A stretch of DNA of 32,193 nt from PALSA-1006 sp964532405 (GTDB lineage Bacteria; Pseudomonadota; Gammaproteobacteria; Burkholderiales; Gallionellaceae). Below the pieces are notes generated by a model. It worked only from the letters and a program-made list of their open reading frames with translations, made no database searches and was not told the DNA's origin. Positions 23,293 through 32,140 of the stretch are shown here, one piece after another. Numbering within the stretch: the stretch's first letter is position 1; each line of letters starts with the position of its first letter. Where the stretch lies: positions 1 through 32,193 of the forward strand of contig CAZHIC010000027.1 of the NCBI GenBank assembly GCA_964532405.1, written 5' to 3'. A program made the translations under genes and the position numbers.

Positions 23293-25473
23293 ATGAAAAA
23301 ATATCCTCGCGCTAAATCTGACTCTCGTCCTGACTTGCTACTGCAAGGCCGCTTGCACGATCCTTTTGCTTTCCTTGGACTGCATCAGGAACAGGAGTGT
23401 TTTGTGTTGCGCGTCTTCAATCCTTATGCCACCGAGATCAGATTGGTTGGTACTCAAGGCGAGGAGAAATTGCAACGCGTGCATCCGGATGGATTATTCG
23501 AGTGGCAAGGAGCTAACGCACCGATGCAGCCGTATCAGTTGTGCGTTATGCAGGATGGCAAAGAAAGCTTGGCTCATGACCCCTACGCATTCCCGCCGCA
23601 AATCACCAGTTTCGACTTGCATCTATTCAACGAAGGTAAGCTGCATCAGGGCTATCGCCTGCTGGGTTCTCATGCCATGCAAATTAACGGGGTTGCCGGC
23701 ATACGCTTCTCCGTGTGGGCACCCAATGCCGAACGCGTTAGCGTAGTCGGTGTATTCAACCGCTGGGATGGGCGCGTCAATCCCATGGCGGTGCATGGCT
23801 CCAGCGGCGTCTGGGAATTATTTATTCCCGGCATGGCGCAAGGCGAATTTTACAAATTCGAGATACGCAACCGTGCCGGCGCATTGCTGGTCAAGACCGA
23901 CCCGTATGCCAACGCGTTCGAATTGCGTCCGGGCACGGCCGCTCGCAGCGGCGTAAACATTGCACACGCATGGCAAGACAGCAAATGGATGAAACAACGC
24001 AGCCAATGGGATTGGCTGCATGCCCCGCTGAACGTCTATGAGATCCACGCGGGTTCTTGGAAGCGCCATCCCGATGGCAGTTTCTATACATATCGCGAAC
24101 TTGCCGAACAGCTGATCCCCTACCTCAAAGACATGGGCTATACCCATGTTGAATTGATGCCCGTCTCGGAACATCCGCTGGATGAGTCATGGGGCTATCA
24201 GGCCACGGGCTATTTTGCGGCAAGCAGCCGTTTCGGCACGCCGGACGATCTTTGCTTCTTTATCGATAGCTGTCACCAAGCTGGCATGGGAGTGTTGCTC
24301 GACTGGGTTCCAGCGCATTTTCCTCAAGACTCGTTTGCACTGGCCCATTTTGACGGCACCGCGCTATACGAACATGAAGATCCCCGCCTTGGCTTCCATC
24401 AGGACTGGGGCACCCACATCTTTAACTACGGTCGCAACGAAGTAAAAAGCTTCTTGCTGTCCAGCGCACATTACTGGCTGTCCGAATTTCACTTTGACGG
24501 CCTGCGCGTCGATGCCGTTGCCTCCATGCTCTACTTGGATTACTCACGCAAAGCGGACGAGTGGCTGCCCAATAAATACGGTGGCCGTGAAAATCTGGAG
24601 GCCATCGACTTTCTGCGCGAACTCAACATCATGGTGCATGACGACTTCCCTGGTGCACTGACGCTGGCAGAAGAATCGACCTCATGGCCTGCTGTGTCGC
24701 GCCCCGTCTATCTCGGGGGGCTTGGTTTCTCGATGAAGTGGAACATGGGCTGGATGAACGATACACTCAAGTTCATGCAGCAAGATCCCGTGCATCGCCA
24801 ATATCACCTGAACCAGCTTACTTTTAGCCAGCTCTACGCCTATACCGAAAACTTCATGCTGCCCTTTTCCCACGACGAAGTGGTGCATGGCAAAGGTTCC
24901 CTGTTGAGCAAAATGCCCGGCGATGCTTGGCAAAAATTCGCCAATTTGCGTTTGTTAATCGCGTATCAAATGGCCAGTCCGGGCAAAAAACTCAACTTCA
25001 TGGGAAATGAATTCGGACAAGGACCGGAGTGGCGTTCCGCATGGGAAGTTGACTGGTGGCAACTCGGCATGGAACCCCATCAAGGCGTTCTCAATTTGGC
25101 AAAGGATTTAAACCATCTCTATCGCGACCTGCCCGCGCTGCACGAGCTTGATTTTGAACAAGCCGGTTTCTCATGGATAGATTGTCAGGATGCAGAACAC
25201 ACCTTATTGTCGTTCATACGTCGCGGACGCAATGGGGAAGCTGTTATTGCCGCCTTCAACTTTACGCCTGTACCGCGTAACCGCTACCGTATCGGCCTAC
25301 CGTTCGACTGCACTTATCGCGAAATTTTCAACAGCGATTCGGAGTATTACGGCGGTAGCAATCAAGGCAATGGCAGTGGAATTCTCGCCGAAAAAACGCC
25401 GTGGATGGGACAGCCCTACTCTGCTGAAATTGAACTCCCTCCATTGGCCTGCATTATGCTGATGCCGGTGTAG
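23293..25473 (+). CDS. glgB: 1,4-alpha-glucan branching enzyme
   Basis: A 726-residue GH13 enzyme that introduces alpha-1,6 branches into glycogen. An N-terminal early-set/CBM48 part (about 1-220) precedes the catalytic barrel. By alignment with the family, the nucleophile is Asp407 in GLRVDAVASMLY, the acid/base is Glu460 in AEESTSWP, and the third carboxylate is Asp528 in FSHDEVVHGK. The C-terminal beta domain ends in CIMLMPV. No ribosome-binding site is visible in front of the ATG. No other glycogen genes (glgA, glgC, glgP) are in the window, although pgi lies nearby. Confidence 0.97.
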   Translation: MKKYPRAKSDSRPDLLLQGRLHDPFAFLGLHQEQECFVLRVFNPYATEIRLVGTQGEEKLQRVHPDGLFEWQGANAPMQPYQLCVMQDGKESLAHDPYAFPPQITSFDLHLFNEGKLHQGYRLLGSHAMQINGVAGIRFSVWAPNAERVSVVGVFNRWDGRVNPMAVHGSSGVWELFIPGMAQGEFYKFEIRNRAGALLVKTDPYANAFELRPGTAARSGVNIAHAWQDSKWMKQRSQWDWLHAPLNVYEIHAGSWKRHPDGSFYTYRELAEQLIPYLKDMGYTHVELMPVSEHPLDESWGYQATGYFAASSRFGTPDDLCFFIDSCHQAGMGVLLDWVPAHFPQDSFALAHFDGTALYEHEDPRLGFHQDWGTHIFNYGRNEVKSFLLSSAHYWLSEFHFDGLRVDAVASMLYLDYSRKADEWLPNKYGGRENLEAIDFLRELNIMVHDDFPGALTLAEESTSWPAVSRPVYLGGLGFSMKWNMGWMNDTLKFMQQDPVHRQYHLNQLTFSQLYAYTENFMLPFSHDEVVHGKGSLLSKMPGDAWQKFANLRLLIAYQMASPGKKLNFMGNEFGQGPEWRSAWEVDWWQLGMEPHQGVLNLAKDLNHLYRDLPALHELDFEQAGFSWIDCQDAEHTLLSFIRRGRNGEAVIAAFNFTPVPRNRYRIGLPFDCTYREIFNSDSEYYGGSNQGNGSGILAEKTPWMGQPYSAEIELPPLACIMLMPV

Positions 25474-25561
25474 CTATTTAACTCTATATGTAACCGTGTA
25501 ACATTATCGTCACGAACATTTGCAACAATCCGTTTTTCTATACTTATCGTTAGGAGACATC

Positions 25562-25933
25562 ATGGCTACCGCTACAAAAAAAACATCGGCCTCAACTAAA
25601 AATGCAACCAGCTCCACAGCAAAAAAAGTCGTAGCTGCAACCAAAGTTACGCCAAAAGCAACAGCGGTCACAAAGACACCGGCAGCAAAAGTAGCGGTTA
25701 AAAAGGTAGCCGCTCCGAAAGTCGCTGCGGTGGAAGCTAAACCGGAAAAAGCACCCGCAATTAAAAAACCCGTCGCCAAGAAAAAAGAAGCATCTGTCTC
25801 CCCTGAGCAGCGTTACCACATGATTTCCACGGCAGCCTATTTTCTAGCCGAGCACCGTGGATTTGCGGGCGATTATGAAATGCAAGATTGGATTTCTGCC
25901 GAGGCGGCGATTGATTCACAGCTTAAATCCTAA
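25562..25933 (+). CDS. Lys/Ala-rich protein with C-terminal DUF2934 domain
   Basis: A 123-residue protein with TAGGAGA just before the ATG at 25562. Residues 1-75 are a low-complexity, strongly basic tail rich in Lys, Ala, Thr and Val (KKVAAPKVAAVEAK-like), resembling bacterial histone H1-like or AlgP-type tails. Residues about 80-120 (RYHMISTAAYFLAEHRGF...WISAEAAIDSQL) match the small DUF2934 domain, of unknown function. Nucleic-acid binding by the tail is inferred from composition only. It stands alone between glgB and pgi, and its stop codon lies inside a long perfect hairpin. Confidence 0.75.
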   Translation: MATATKKTSASTKNATSSTAKKVVAATKVTPKATAVTKTPAAKVAVKKVAAPKVAAVEAKPEKAPAIKKPVAKKKEASVSPEQRYHMISTAAYFLAEHRGFAGDYEMQDWISAEAAIDSQLKS

Positions 25934-25954
25934 TCGGATTTAGGATTTAAGCTG
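25919..25954. repeat. 15-bp perfect hairpin over the DUF2934 stop codon
   Basis: CAGCTTAAATCCTAA (25919-25933) and its exact reverse complement (25940-25954) are separated by TCGGAT. The stop codon TAA is the end of the left arm. No T run follows, so it is not a standard terminator. It could stabilise the mRNA 3' end or act as a weak bidirectional terminator. A second small dyad, CCAGA-TATTT-TCTGG, follows at 25972-25986. Confidence 0.7.
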
Positions 25955-26040
25955 GTGCGGCAATTACTTTTCCAGATATTTTCTGGTTCAATTAATTGGC
26001 GCGAATCAAACGGTAAGTAAAAATAAATTCGAGTCATTCC

Positions 26041-27687
26041 ATGTCGAACCTCATTCGCTCCGCTGCTTGGCAAGCCCTGTCCTCACATCATGACGACATC
26101 CGTAAACGGACCATGCGCGAGATGTTCGGCGCGGACGCTGATCGCTTTGACAAATTCTCGCTGAGACTCGACGGGTTGTTGTTCGATTACTCGAAAAACC
26201 TGATCACCGAAAAAACACTGGCGTTGCTGACTGATTTGGCACAGCAGTCCAAACTGAAAGACTGGATCGGACGCCAGTTCAGCGGCGAAAAGATCAACAC
26301 CAGCGAGGCGCGTGCCGTTCTGCATACCGCGTTGCGCAGCCCGCGTGATCGCACCGTTCTGGTGGACGGCAAAAACATCATTCCCGACGTGCATCGCGTA
26401 CTCGACCACATGCGCCGCTTTACCGAAGCGGTGCGCTCTGGAGCGGTACTGGGACACACTGGAAAAAAGATCCGGCACATCGTGAACATCGGCATCGGCG
26501 GCTCTGCGCTGGGGCCGCTCATGGCGTGTGAAGCGCTCAAACCTTATGGCAGTGCTGACCTGACCGCCCATTTCGTTTCCAATGTCGACGCCTCCGATAT
26601 CGCCGAAACGCTTAAAAAACTCGACCCGGAAACCACGCTGTTCATCATCAGCTCGAAGACTTTTACCACTCAGGAAACTTTGTCCAACGCACGCACCGCG
26701 CGCACTTGGCTGGTCGAGCACCTCGGTTCGGAAGAGGCCGTAGCCAAACACTTTGCGGCAGTTTCAACCAATTTGGTTGAGACCTCCAATTTCGGCATCA
26801 ACCCGAAAAACGTATTCGAGTTCTGGGATTGGGTCGGCGGACGTTATTCCTTGTGGTCCGCCATCGGACTACCTATCGCGCTTTACATCGGCATGGAAAA
26901 CTTCGAACGCCTGTTGGCGGGCGCCCATGCCATGGATGAGCATTTCCGCACCGCGCCATTGGAAAAAAATATGCCGGTTATTTTGGGCATGCTCGGGATC
27001 TGGTACGGTAACTTCTTCGGCGTCGGCTCCTACGCCATTCTGCCTTACGACCAGTATCTGCATTGCTTTCCGGCCTACTTGCAACAGCTTGAGATGGAGA
27101 GTAACGGCAAGCGCGTTGATCGCGCTGGAGACGAAGTCGATTACGACACGCACTTCACCGTATGGGGAGAGCCCGGCACGAACGGTCAACATTCGTTCTA
27201 TCAACTGATACACCAAGGCACGCGCATGGTTCCTGCGGATTTTCTGGCGCCGCTTGCCAGCCACAATCCTATCGGCGAGCATCACGCCATGCTGTTATCG
27301 AATTGTTTTGCGCAGACGGAAGCGCTGATGCTGGGCAAGACGGAAGCGGAAGCCCGTGCGGAATTAGTGGCGCAGGGCTTAAGCGGCGAGGCGCTCGAAG
27401 CCTTGTTGCCCTACAAAGTATTCCCCGGCAACCGTCCGACTAATACGCTGCTATTTGAGAAACTTGATCCCTATACCTTGGGCATGTTGGTCGCGCTCTA
27501 CGAACACAAGATATTCGTACAAGGCGTGGTTTGGAATATCAATTCTTTCGACCAATGGGGCGTGGAATTCGGCAAACAACTCGCCAATAAACTATTGCCG
27601 GAGTTGTGCAGCAAAGAGACCGTCACCTCGCACGACTCCTCCACCAACAACCTCATCAACCTCTACCGCAAGCGGCGTCCCGCTTAA
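26041..27687 (+). CDS. pgi: Glucose-6-phosphate isomerase
   Basis: A 548-residue enzyme that interconverts glucose-6-phosphate and fructose-6-phosphate. The SIS-type phosphate-binding segments IGIGGSALGP and SSKTFTTQETL are present, as are the two family signatures VGGRYSLWSAIGLP and, near the end, FDQWGVEFGKQLA. By family alignment the catalytic residues are Glu353 in MESNGK, His384 in NGQHSFYQLIHQG and Lys512. Length matches the bacterial enzyme. The ribosome-binding site is weak. It is immediately followed by insertion-sequence debris, so its native downstream neighbour and terminator may have been lost. Confidence 0.97.
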   Translation: MSNLIRSAAWQALSSHHDDIRKRTMREMFGADADRFDKFSLRLDGLLFDYSKNLITEKTLALLTDLAQQSKLKDWIGRQFSGEKINTSEARAVLHTALRSPRDRTVLVDGKNIIPDVHRVLDHMRRFTEAVRSGAVLGHTGKKIRHIVNIGIGGSALGPLMACEALKPYGSADLTAHFVSNVDASDIAETLKKLDPETTLFIISSKTFTTQETLSNARTARTWLVEHLGSEEAVAKHFAAVSTNLVETSNFGINPKNVFEFWDWVGGRYSLWSAIGLPIALYIGMENFERLLAGAHAMDEHFRTAPLEKNMPVILGMLGIWYGNFFGVGSYAILPYDQYLHCFPAYLQQLEMESNGKRVDRAGDEVDYDTHFTVWGEPGTNGQHSFYQLIHQGTRMVPADFLAPLASHNPIGEHHAMLLSNCFAQTEALMLGKTEAEARAELVAQGLSGEALEALLPYKVFPGNRPTNTLLFEKLDPYTLGMLVALYEHKIFVQGVVWNINSFDQWGVEFGKQLANKLLPELCSKETVTSHDSSTNNLINLYRKRRPA

Positions 27688-27794
27688 GCACCGATCTACT
27701 TTCCCTGCCCCGCCAGAAAAAATCGTGTCTCCACGACGCTGTCCGGATTCAGGGAAATAGCCTCGATTCCCTAGGAACCAAGCGGCGCGGCGCG

Positions 27795-28046
27795 CAAGCA
27801 TCAAAGAGCCCGTAAAGTCATCGGCAAGCTGCGCCGTATGAACCTCGCTTGTTACTGTCATTGGAAGCCGATTCACGCCGCCCCAAGCGAGATCGCCGCA
27901 CAGCTTTGATGCTGTTTGACGAGATTCAACAGCTTGGCTATACTGGCGGCGACTCCATCCCGGAAGAACGTTCAGGATGCCCGGCGGAGAATCTGGATTG
28001 CCGCCAAAGAACAACGCTTCGGCTCTTTCGACGAACTCAACGTCTG
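27795..28046 (+). pseudogene. Degraded transposase fragment, probably IS21 istA
   Basis: Three pieces of protein in different frames point to one decayed gene on the plus strand: KVIGKLRRMNLACYCHWKP (from about 27814), then RTALMLFDEIQQLGYTGGDS (about 27896-27955), then AKEQRFGSFDELNV ending at a TGA near 28045. The LFDEIQQLGYTGG piece resembles the N-terminal part of IstA, and the FGSFDELN piece resembles the part of IstA beyond the catalytic core. The DDE core between them is missing. The family call is tentative; the decay by frameshift and deletion is clearer. It lies 100 bases after pgi. Confidence 0.4.
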
Positions 28047-28099
28047 ATGAAACACCTAGCCTGAATTTTGCATAAATAGGGGGAATAACAAGTCAAGTA

Positions 28100-28611
28100 A
28101 TGGACGCACGGCGCGTGTACTCGACCAAGACCGACCGAAGTGCTGGGGTGATCTGCGATCAGGCGATTCGTCTCAACGGGTTTTACGCCTCTCGCGACTA
28201 TCCCGAACATTTGCGGCGTATCCGATTCAAAAATCCCGACACAGGAAAGACGCTGGTGTTTCTGACCAACAATACGACGTTGCCATCGTTGACCATCGCA
28301 GCGCTGTACAAGAGTCGCTGGCAAGTCGAGCTGTTCTTCAAATGGATCAAGCAGCATCTGCGCATCAAGCGTTTTTTGGGCACGAGCGAAAACGCGGTGA
28401 CGACGCAAATCTGGTGCGCCGTGTCCACTTACGTGCTTATCGCTATTATCAAAAAGGAGCTTCAACTTGATTCCTCGCTCTACACAATGTTACAGATATT
28501 GTCGGTCTAAATTTTCGAGAAAACCCTTATTTCATGCGCCCTACAGCCTGAAAACCCCAGAACCATTGATCCATCACTCAGTAACCAAATGATTCTGTTT
28601 GATTTTTAACC
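28100..28611 (+). pseudogene. 3' remnant of an IS4-family transposase
   Basis: The fragment from about 28100 encodes the C-terminal third of an IS4 transposase. The IS4 signature Y-(2)-R-(3)-E-(6)-K is exact in YKSRWQVELFFKWIK, and LTNNTTLPS and NAVTTQIWCAVSTYVLIAII are typical. A TAA at 28508-28510 interrupts the SV-IFEKT region, which is normally continuous. The characteristic NQ-x-x-LFDF end (28585-28611) is in another frame, so there is also a frameshift. The N-terminal two thirds with the first catalytic Asp residues is absent. A putative right end, CCGGACACTACTGATT, follows at 28612. Confidence 0.8.
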
Positions 28612-28680
28612 GGACACTACTGATTCTACATCACTTTGAATAGCACCCAAACTTTGTGGCTAATCAGGAACGTTTTTGAT

Positions 28681-30000
28681 TTACTGAACCAGCTCGCCCC
28701 ACAGGTCGTGTTCGTCCGAAGCGGTGATGCGCACCGTGACAAATTCGCCCACTTCCAGTTCTACGCCGTCGATGTAAACCAGTCCGTCGATCTCCGGCGC
28801 ATCCGCCGCGCTACGCGCGACCGAGCCCTGCTCATCCACATCGTCCACCAGCACCTGCATGGTTTTGCCGACTTTCTTCGACAATTTTTCGGCGCTGATC
28901 TCTTCTTGCAGATACATCAAGCGCGCGAGGCGGTCTTCCTGCTCGTCGGGGTCGATGTGATCGGGCAACTCGTTCGCCGCCGCACCTTCTACCGGCGAAT
29001 ATTTGAATGCGCCCACGCGATCCAGCTGCGCTTCTTCGATGAACTCCAACAGCTCTTCGAATTCCGCTTCGGTCTCGCCGGGGAAACCGACGATGAAGGT
29101 GCTGCGCAAGGTGATGTCCGGGCAGATAGAACGCCATTGCTGGATGCGCTTGAGCACGTTCTCGCTGCTGGCCGGACGCTTCATCAATTTCAATATGCGC
29201 TCGTTGGCGTGTTGGAACGGGATGTCGAGGTAGGGCAGGATTTTGCCTTCCGCCATCAGTGGAATCACTTCGTCCACGCTCGGATAGGGATAGACATAAT
29301 GCAAACGCGTCCATACGCCGAGACTGCCCAATGCGCCCGCCAGTTCAGTCATGCGCGTCTTGAGCGGCTTGCCGCCCCAGAAGCCGGTGCGGTATTTCAC
29401 ATCTACACCGTATGCGCTGGTGTCTTGCGAGATCACCAGCAATTCTTTCACGCCCGCATCCACTAGGTTCTGCGCTTCCTGCATCACATCGCCCACCGGG
29501 CGGCTCACCAGATCGCCGCGCAAGCTGGGGATGATGCAGAAGGTGCAACGATGGTTGCAGCCTTCGGATATTTTCACATAGGCAAAGTGACTGGGCGTGA
29601 GGCGTATGCCTTGTGCCGGCACGAGATCGTTGTAGGGATCATGCAGCCGCGGCAGATGTTGATGCACCGCCGCCATCACCTCATCCGTGGCGTGCGGCCC
29701 AGTCACTGCCAACACTTTGGGATGCGCATTTTTGACAATGTCTCCCTTGGCTCCGAGACAGCCGGTGACGATGACTTTGCCGTTTTCCTGCAAGGCTTCG
29801 CCGATGGCCTCCAGCGATTCGGCAACCGCGCTGTCGATAAAGCCGCAGGTATTCACCACCACGAGATCGGCTTCCTTATAACTCGGCGTGATAACGTAAC
29901 CTTCGGCGCGCATGCGCGTGAGGATGTGCTCGGAATCCGTCGTCGCCTTGGGGCAACCGAGCGAGACGAAGCCGATGCGGGGAATGTGTACTTTTTTCAT
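28681..30000 (-). CDS. rimO: Ribosomal protein uS12 methylthiotransferase RimO
   Basis: A 439-residue radical-SAM enzyme that methylthiolates an Asp of ribosomal protein S12. The N-terminal domain carries cluster ligands Cys16 (SLGCPKATTDSE), Cys52 (NTCGFID) and Cys81 (VTGCLGA). The radical-SAM cluster is Cys148, Cys152 and Cys155 in EGCNHRCTFCIIPS. A C-terminal TRAM domain is present. The GCPKATTDSE wording separates RimO from MiaB. The ATG at 30000 has a GGAAAC nearby and follows the ZIP transporter gene by 17 bases, so the two may share a transcript. Confidence 0.96.
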   Translation of the reverse strand: MKKVHIPRIGFVSLGCPKATTDSEHILTRMRAEGYVITPSYKEADLVVVNTCGFIDSAVAESLEAIGEALQENGKVIVTGCLGAKGDIVKNAHPKVLAVTGPHATDEVMAAVHQHLPRLHDPYNDLVPAQGIRLTPSHFAYVKISEGCNHRCTFCIIPSLRGDLVSRPVGDVMQEAQNLVDAGVKELLVISQDTSAYGVDVKYRTGFWGGKPLKTRMTELAGALGSLGVWTRLHYVYPYPSVDEVIPLMAEGKILPYLDIPFQHANERILKLMKRPASSENVLKRIQQWRSICPDITLRSTFIVGFPGETEAEFEELLEFIEEAQLDRVGAFKYSPVEGAAANELPDHIDPDEQEDRLARLMYLQEEISAEKLSKKVGKTMQVLVDDVDEQGSVARSAADAPEIDGLVYIDGVELEVGEFVTVRITASDEHDLWGELVQ

Positions 30001-30017
30001 ATCGTTTCCAAAAAATA

Positions 30018-30791
30018 TTACTCGACGATCAGCGCATTCATCAGCGCCACCGTCCCCACGCCCAACACGATCAGCACCACTTGCTGAACGGTGTCGCGCA
30101 ATTGCGTGCGTTTATGCAAGCCGGGAATCAGGTCGGCCACCGCCACGTAGATCATACTGGCCGCCGCCAACGCCAATAAAGACGGGATCCACGACTGCAT
30201 GGTCTGCAGGGTGAAATAACCCAATATGCCACCCACCAGCGTGGCGAAACTGGACATCAGATTCACTTGAAAAGCGCGCGCTTTGCTGTAGCCGGAATGC
30301 AGCAGGATGGCGAAGTCGCCGACTTCTTGCGGTATCTCGTGCGCGATGATGGCGAGCGAGGTGACGATACCGAGATGAATGTCGGTCAAGAAAGCGGCCG
30401 CGATGATGATGCCATCGACGAAGTTATGGAAAGTGTCGCCGACCATGATCATCATGCCGCTGCGTCCGTGGTCATGTTCCGATTGGGTAGCCGGCTCGTG
30501 CGCCTCGCAATGGTCGTGGTGGCAATGCCGCCACAGCACCAGCTTTTCCAGAACGAAAAACAACAGGATGCCGCCCAGCACCGTGGCGCTCACCGACGTA
30601 TGGTTCGGGCTGAGCTTGATCGCCTCGGGCAGGATATCCAAAAACACAGCCCCCAACAAAGCGCCGATAGCGTAGCTCACCAACGAACTGATCCAGTGCG
30701 CGCGGGTGTTGAATGTAAACAGCGCAGCGCATACCACACTCAACGCACCGCCGAAGAAGCTCGCGACGATGATCCAGGTTAAAACACTCAT
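30018..30791 (-). CDS. ZIP family metal cation transporter
   Basis: A 257-residue inner-membrane protein with about eight hydrophobic helices. The metal-binding motifs are HNFVDGIIIAAAF and AHEIPQEVGDF, the paired helix IV and V signatures of ZIP transporters for zinc, iron and related ions. A His-rich cytoplasmic-type loop (HCHHDHCEAHE...SEHDHG) lies near residues 88-110. I start at the ATG at 30791; the longer frame to 30863 would contain the likely promoter. Metal specificity cannot be read; the resemblance is closer to the eukaryotic-like ZIP group than to ZupT. It precedes rimO, an iron-sulphur enzyme, but a functional link is unproven. Confidence 0.9.
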   Translation of the reverse strand: MSVLTWIIVASFFGGALSVVCAALFTFNTRAHWISSLVSYAIGALLGAVFLDILPEAIKLSPNHTSVSATVLGGILLFFVLEKLVLWRHCHHDHCEAHEPATQSEHDHGRSGMMIMVGDTFHNFVDGIIIAAAFLTDIHLGIVTSLAIIAHEIPQEVGDFAILLHSGYSKARAFQVNLMSSFATLVGGILGYFTLQTMQSWIPSLLALAAASMIYVAVADLIPGLHKRTQLRDTVQQVVLIVLGVGTVALMNALIVE

Positions 30792-30822
30792 GTATAAATT
30801 CGGGTGAAATAAAGAAGCGGGG

Positions 30823-30828
30823 ATTATA
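30823..30828 (-). promoter_or_regulatory. Candidate -10 box for the ZIP-rimO unit
   Basis: A perfect TATAAT on the minus strand lies 31 bases ahead of the ZIP ATG. No clear -35 is present at the usual spacing. The position fits a start of transcription near 30816. Confidence 0.4.
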
Positions 30829-30890
30829 CCTAAGGCGGCGCGTAAACCTTCATCCGGCTGCAATCACGACTGAGGCACGGTTGCCGGGAA

Positions 30891-30920
30891 ATAAAAAAGA
30901 CCTACATCGCTGCAAGTCTT
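30891..30920 (-). terminator. Rho-independent terminator of tRNA-Lys
   Basis: On the minus strand AAGACTTGC-AGCGAT-GTAGGTCTT folds into a 9-bp stem with two G-T pairs and is followed by TTTTAT. It begins 8 bases after the encoded CCA of the tRNA. Confidence 0.75.
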
Positions 30921-30928
30921 AATTATTT

Positions 30929-31004
30929 TGGTGGGCTGTGCGGGGATCGAACCTGCGACAAACGGATTAAGAGTCCGCTGCTCTACCAGCTGAGCTAACA
31001 ACCC
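30929..31004 (-). tRNA. tRNA-Lys (anticodon CTT)
   Basis: The 76-base minus-strand sequence folds as a cloverleaf. The acceptor arm is GGGTTGT/ACAGCCC with one G-U pair. The D arm is GCTC/GAGC, and the anticodon loop CTCTTAA contains CTT, which reads AAG (lysine). The T arm carries GGTTCGATCCC, and the 3' CCA is encoded. It is isolated and followed by a terminator. tRNA genes are frequent integration sites, but here the neighbouring element is at the 5' side of the tRNA and is an insertion sequence, not an integrase element. Confidence 0.97.
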
Positions 31005-31060
31005 AAAAGAGGCGCGCATTTTAGGGGAGCAGCCGGAATTGTCAAGGAAATTATGCCCGC

Positions 31061-32140
31061 TGTTAGCCCCAAATAGTAATGTCCGCTTTTTCCCAAATAG
31101 AAATGTCCGCTGGTGATTAAACTGGCTGCTGTTTAAAACAGTGGAGGACATGATGGAAACGGGCAAGCTCATGAGTCAAAAAGAAGTGAAACGCGTGCAG
31201 GTATTGGATCAACTGAAGGCAGATGAAATCAGCCGACAGGGAGCGGCCCGGCGGCTGGGGATTCCCCCCGCTAGGTGCGACGGCTGTGCAAGCGTTACCG
31301 GGAGGACGGTTTGGCCGGGCTGGTCAGCAAGAAGCGGGGCCGCGCCTCGAACCGTCGGCTGGGTGAGGCCGTGAGGGCGACAGCCATCGAGCTTATCGGC
31401 GCGCACTACCGGGACTTCGGGCCGACGCTGACCCGCGAGAAGCTTGCCGGGCGGCACGAATTGCACTTGTCCGTCGAGGGCACACGCCAGCTGATGATCG
31501 GTGCGGGCTACTGGAAGCCCCGGAAAGGCGGCACGGTGTGTGCGCATCCGATGCGTGAGCGCCGTGCCCGGTTCGGCGAGATGATCCAGATAGACGGCAG
31601 CCCCCATGACGGGTTTGAAGGGCGCGGCGAGTATTGCACGCTGCCGGTGTTCATCGATGACGCCACCGGGCGGCTGACACAGCTGCGCTTTATGCTGACC
31701 GAGACCACGCTGGGCTACATGCGGGTGCTGCACGATCACATCCGGGCGCACGGTGTGCCCGCGGCCTTGTACAGCGACAAACACAGCATCTTCCGCATCA
31801 ATGCGGAAACGGCAGACCCGGAAGCCGAAACGCAGTTCTCGCGCGCCGCGCGCGAGCTGGGGATCGAATGCGTCCACGCCCACAGCCCGCAGGCCAAAGG
31901 GCGCGTAGAGCGCGCCAACCAGACCTTGCAGGACAGGCTGGCCAAGGAAATGAGGCCGGCGGGGATCGGCGACATGGACAGCGCCAACGCTTGGCTGCCG
32001 GGCTACATCGCCGACTACAACAAACATTTTGCGGTGAAGCCCCGCGACGACGACGCGCACTTGGCCTATCCGGGCGTACCGGCAGACTTGGCGCGCACCC
32101 TGTCCGTTCAGGTGACAAGAACACTTTCGAAGAGCCTCTG
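31061..32140 (+). mobile_element. ISNCY-type insertion sequence, disrupted and 3'-truncated
   Basis: The element appears to start near TGTTAGCCCC at 31061, immediately upstream of tRNA-Lys. Its left end holds two 20-bp direct repeats, and its transposase frame follows on the plus strand. The sequence stops matching transposase after SKSL (about 32140), so the right end is missing or has been replaced by other DNA. Exact boundaries are inferred. Confidence 0.6.
31068..31111. repeat. Direct repeats at the ISNCY left end
   Basis: Two 20-bp copies at 31068-31087 and 31092-31111 differ at one position. Both begin CCCAAATAG and end AATGTCCGCT, with 4 T/C bases between. Their place at the element tip and short spacing suggest transposase-binding sites. 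Confidence 0.75.

Noticed and set aside
27751..27772. AGGGAA/TTCCCT dyad after pgi considered as its terminator
   Set aside because: The stem is short with a ten-base loop and no following T run, so it cannot be supported as a terminator.
27592..28014. Minus-strand 140-residue frame after pgi
   Set aside because: It runs antisense through the end of pgi and the transposase debris, with no family resemblance. The plus-strand fragments explain the region better.
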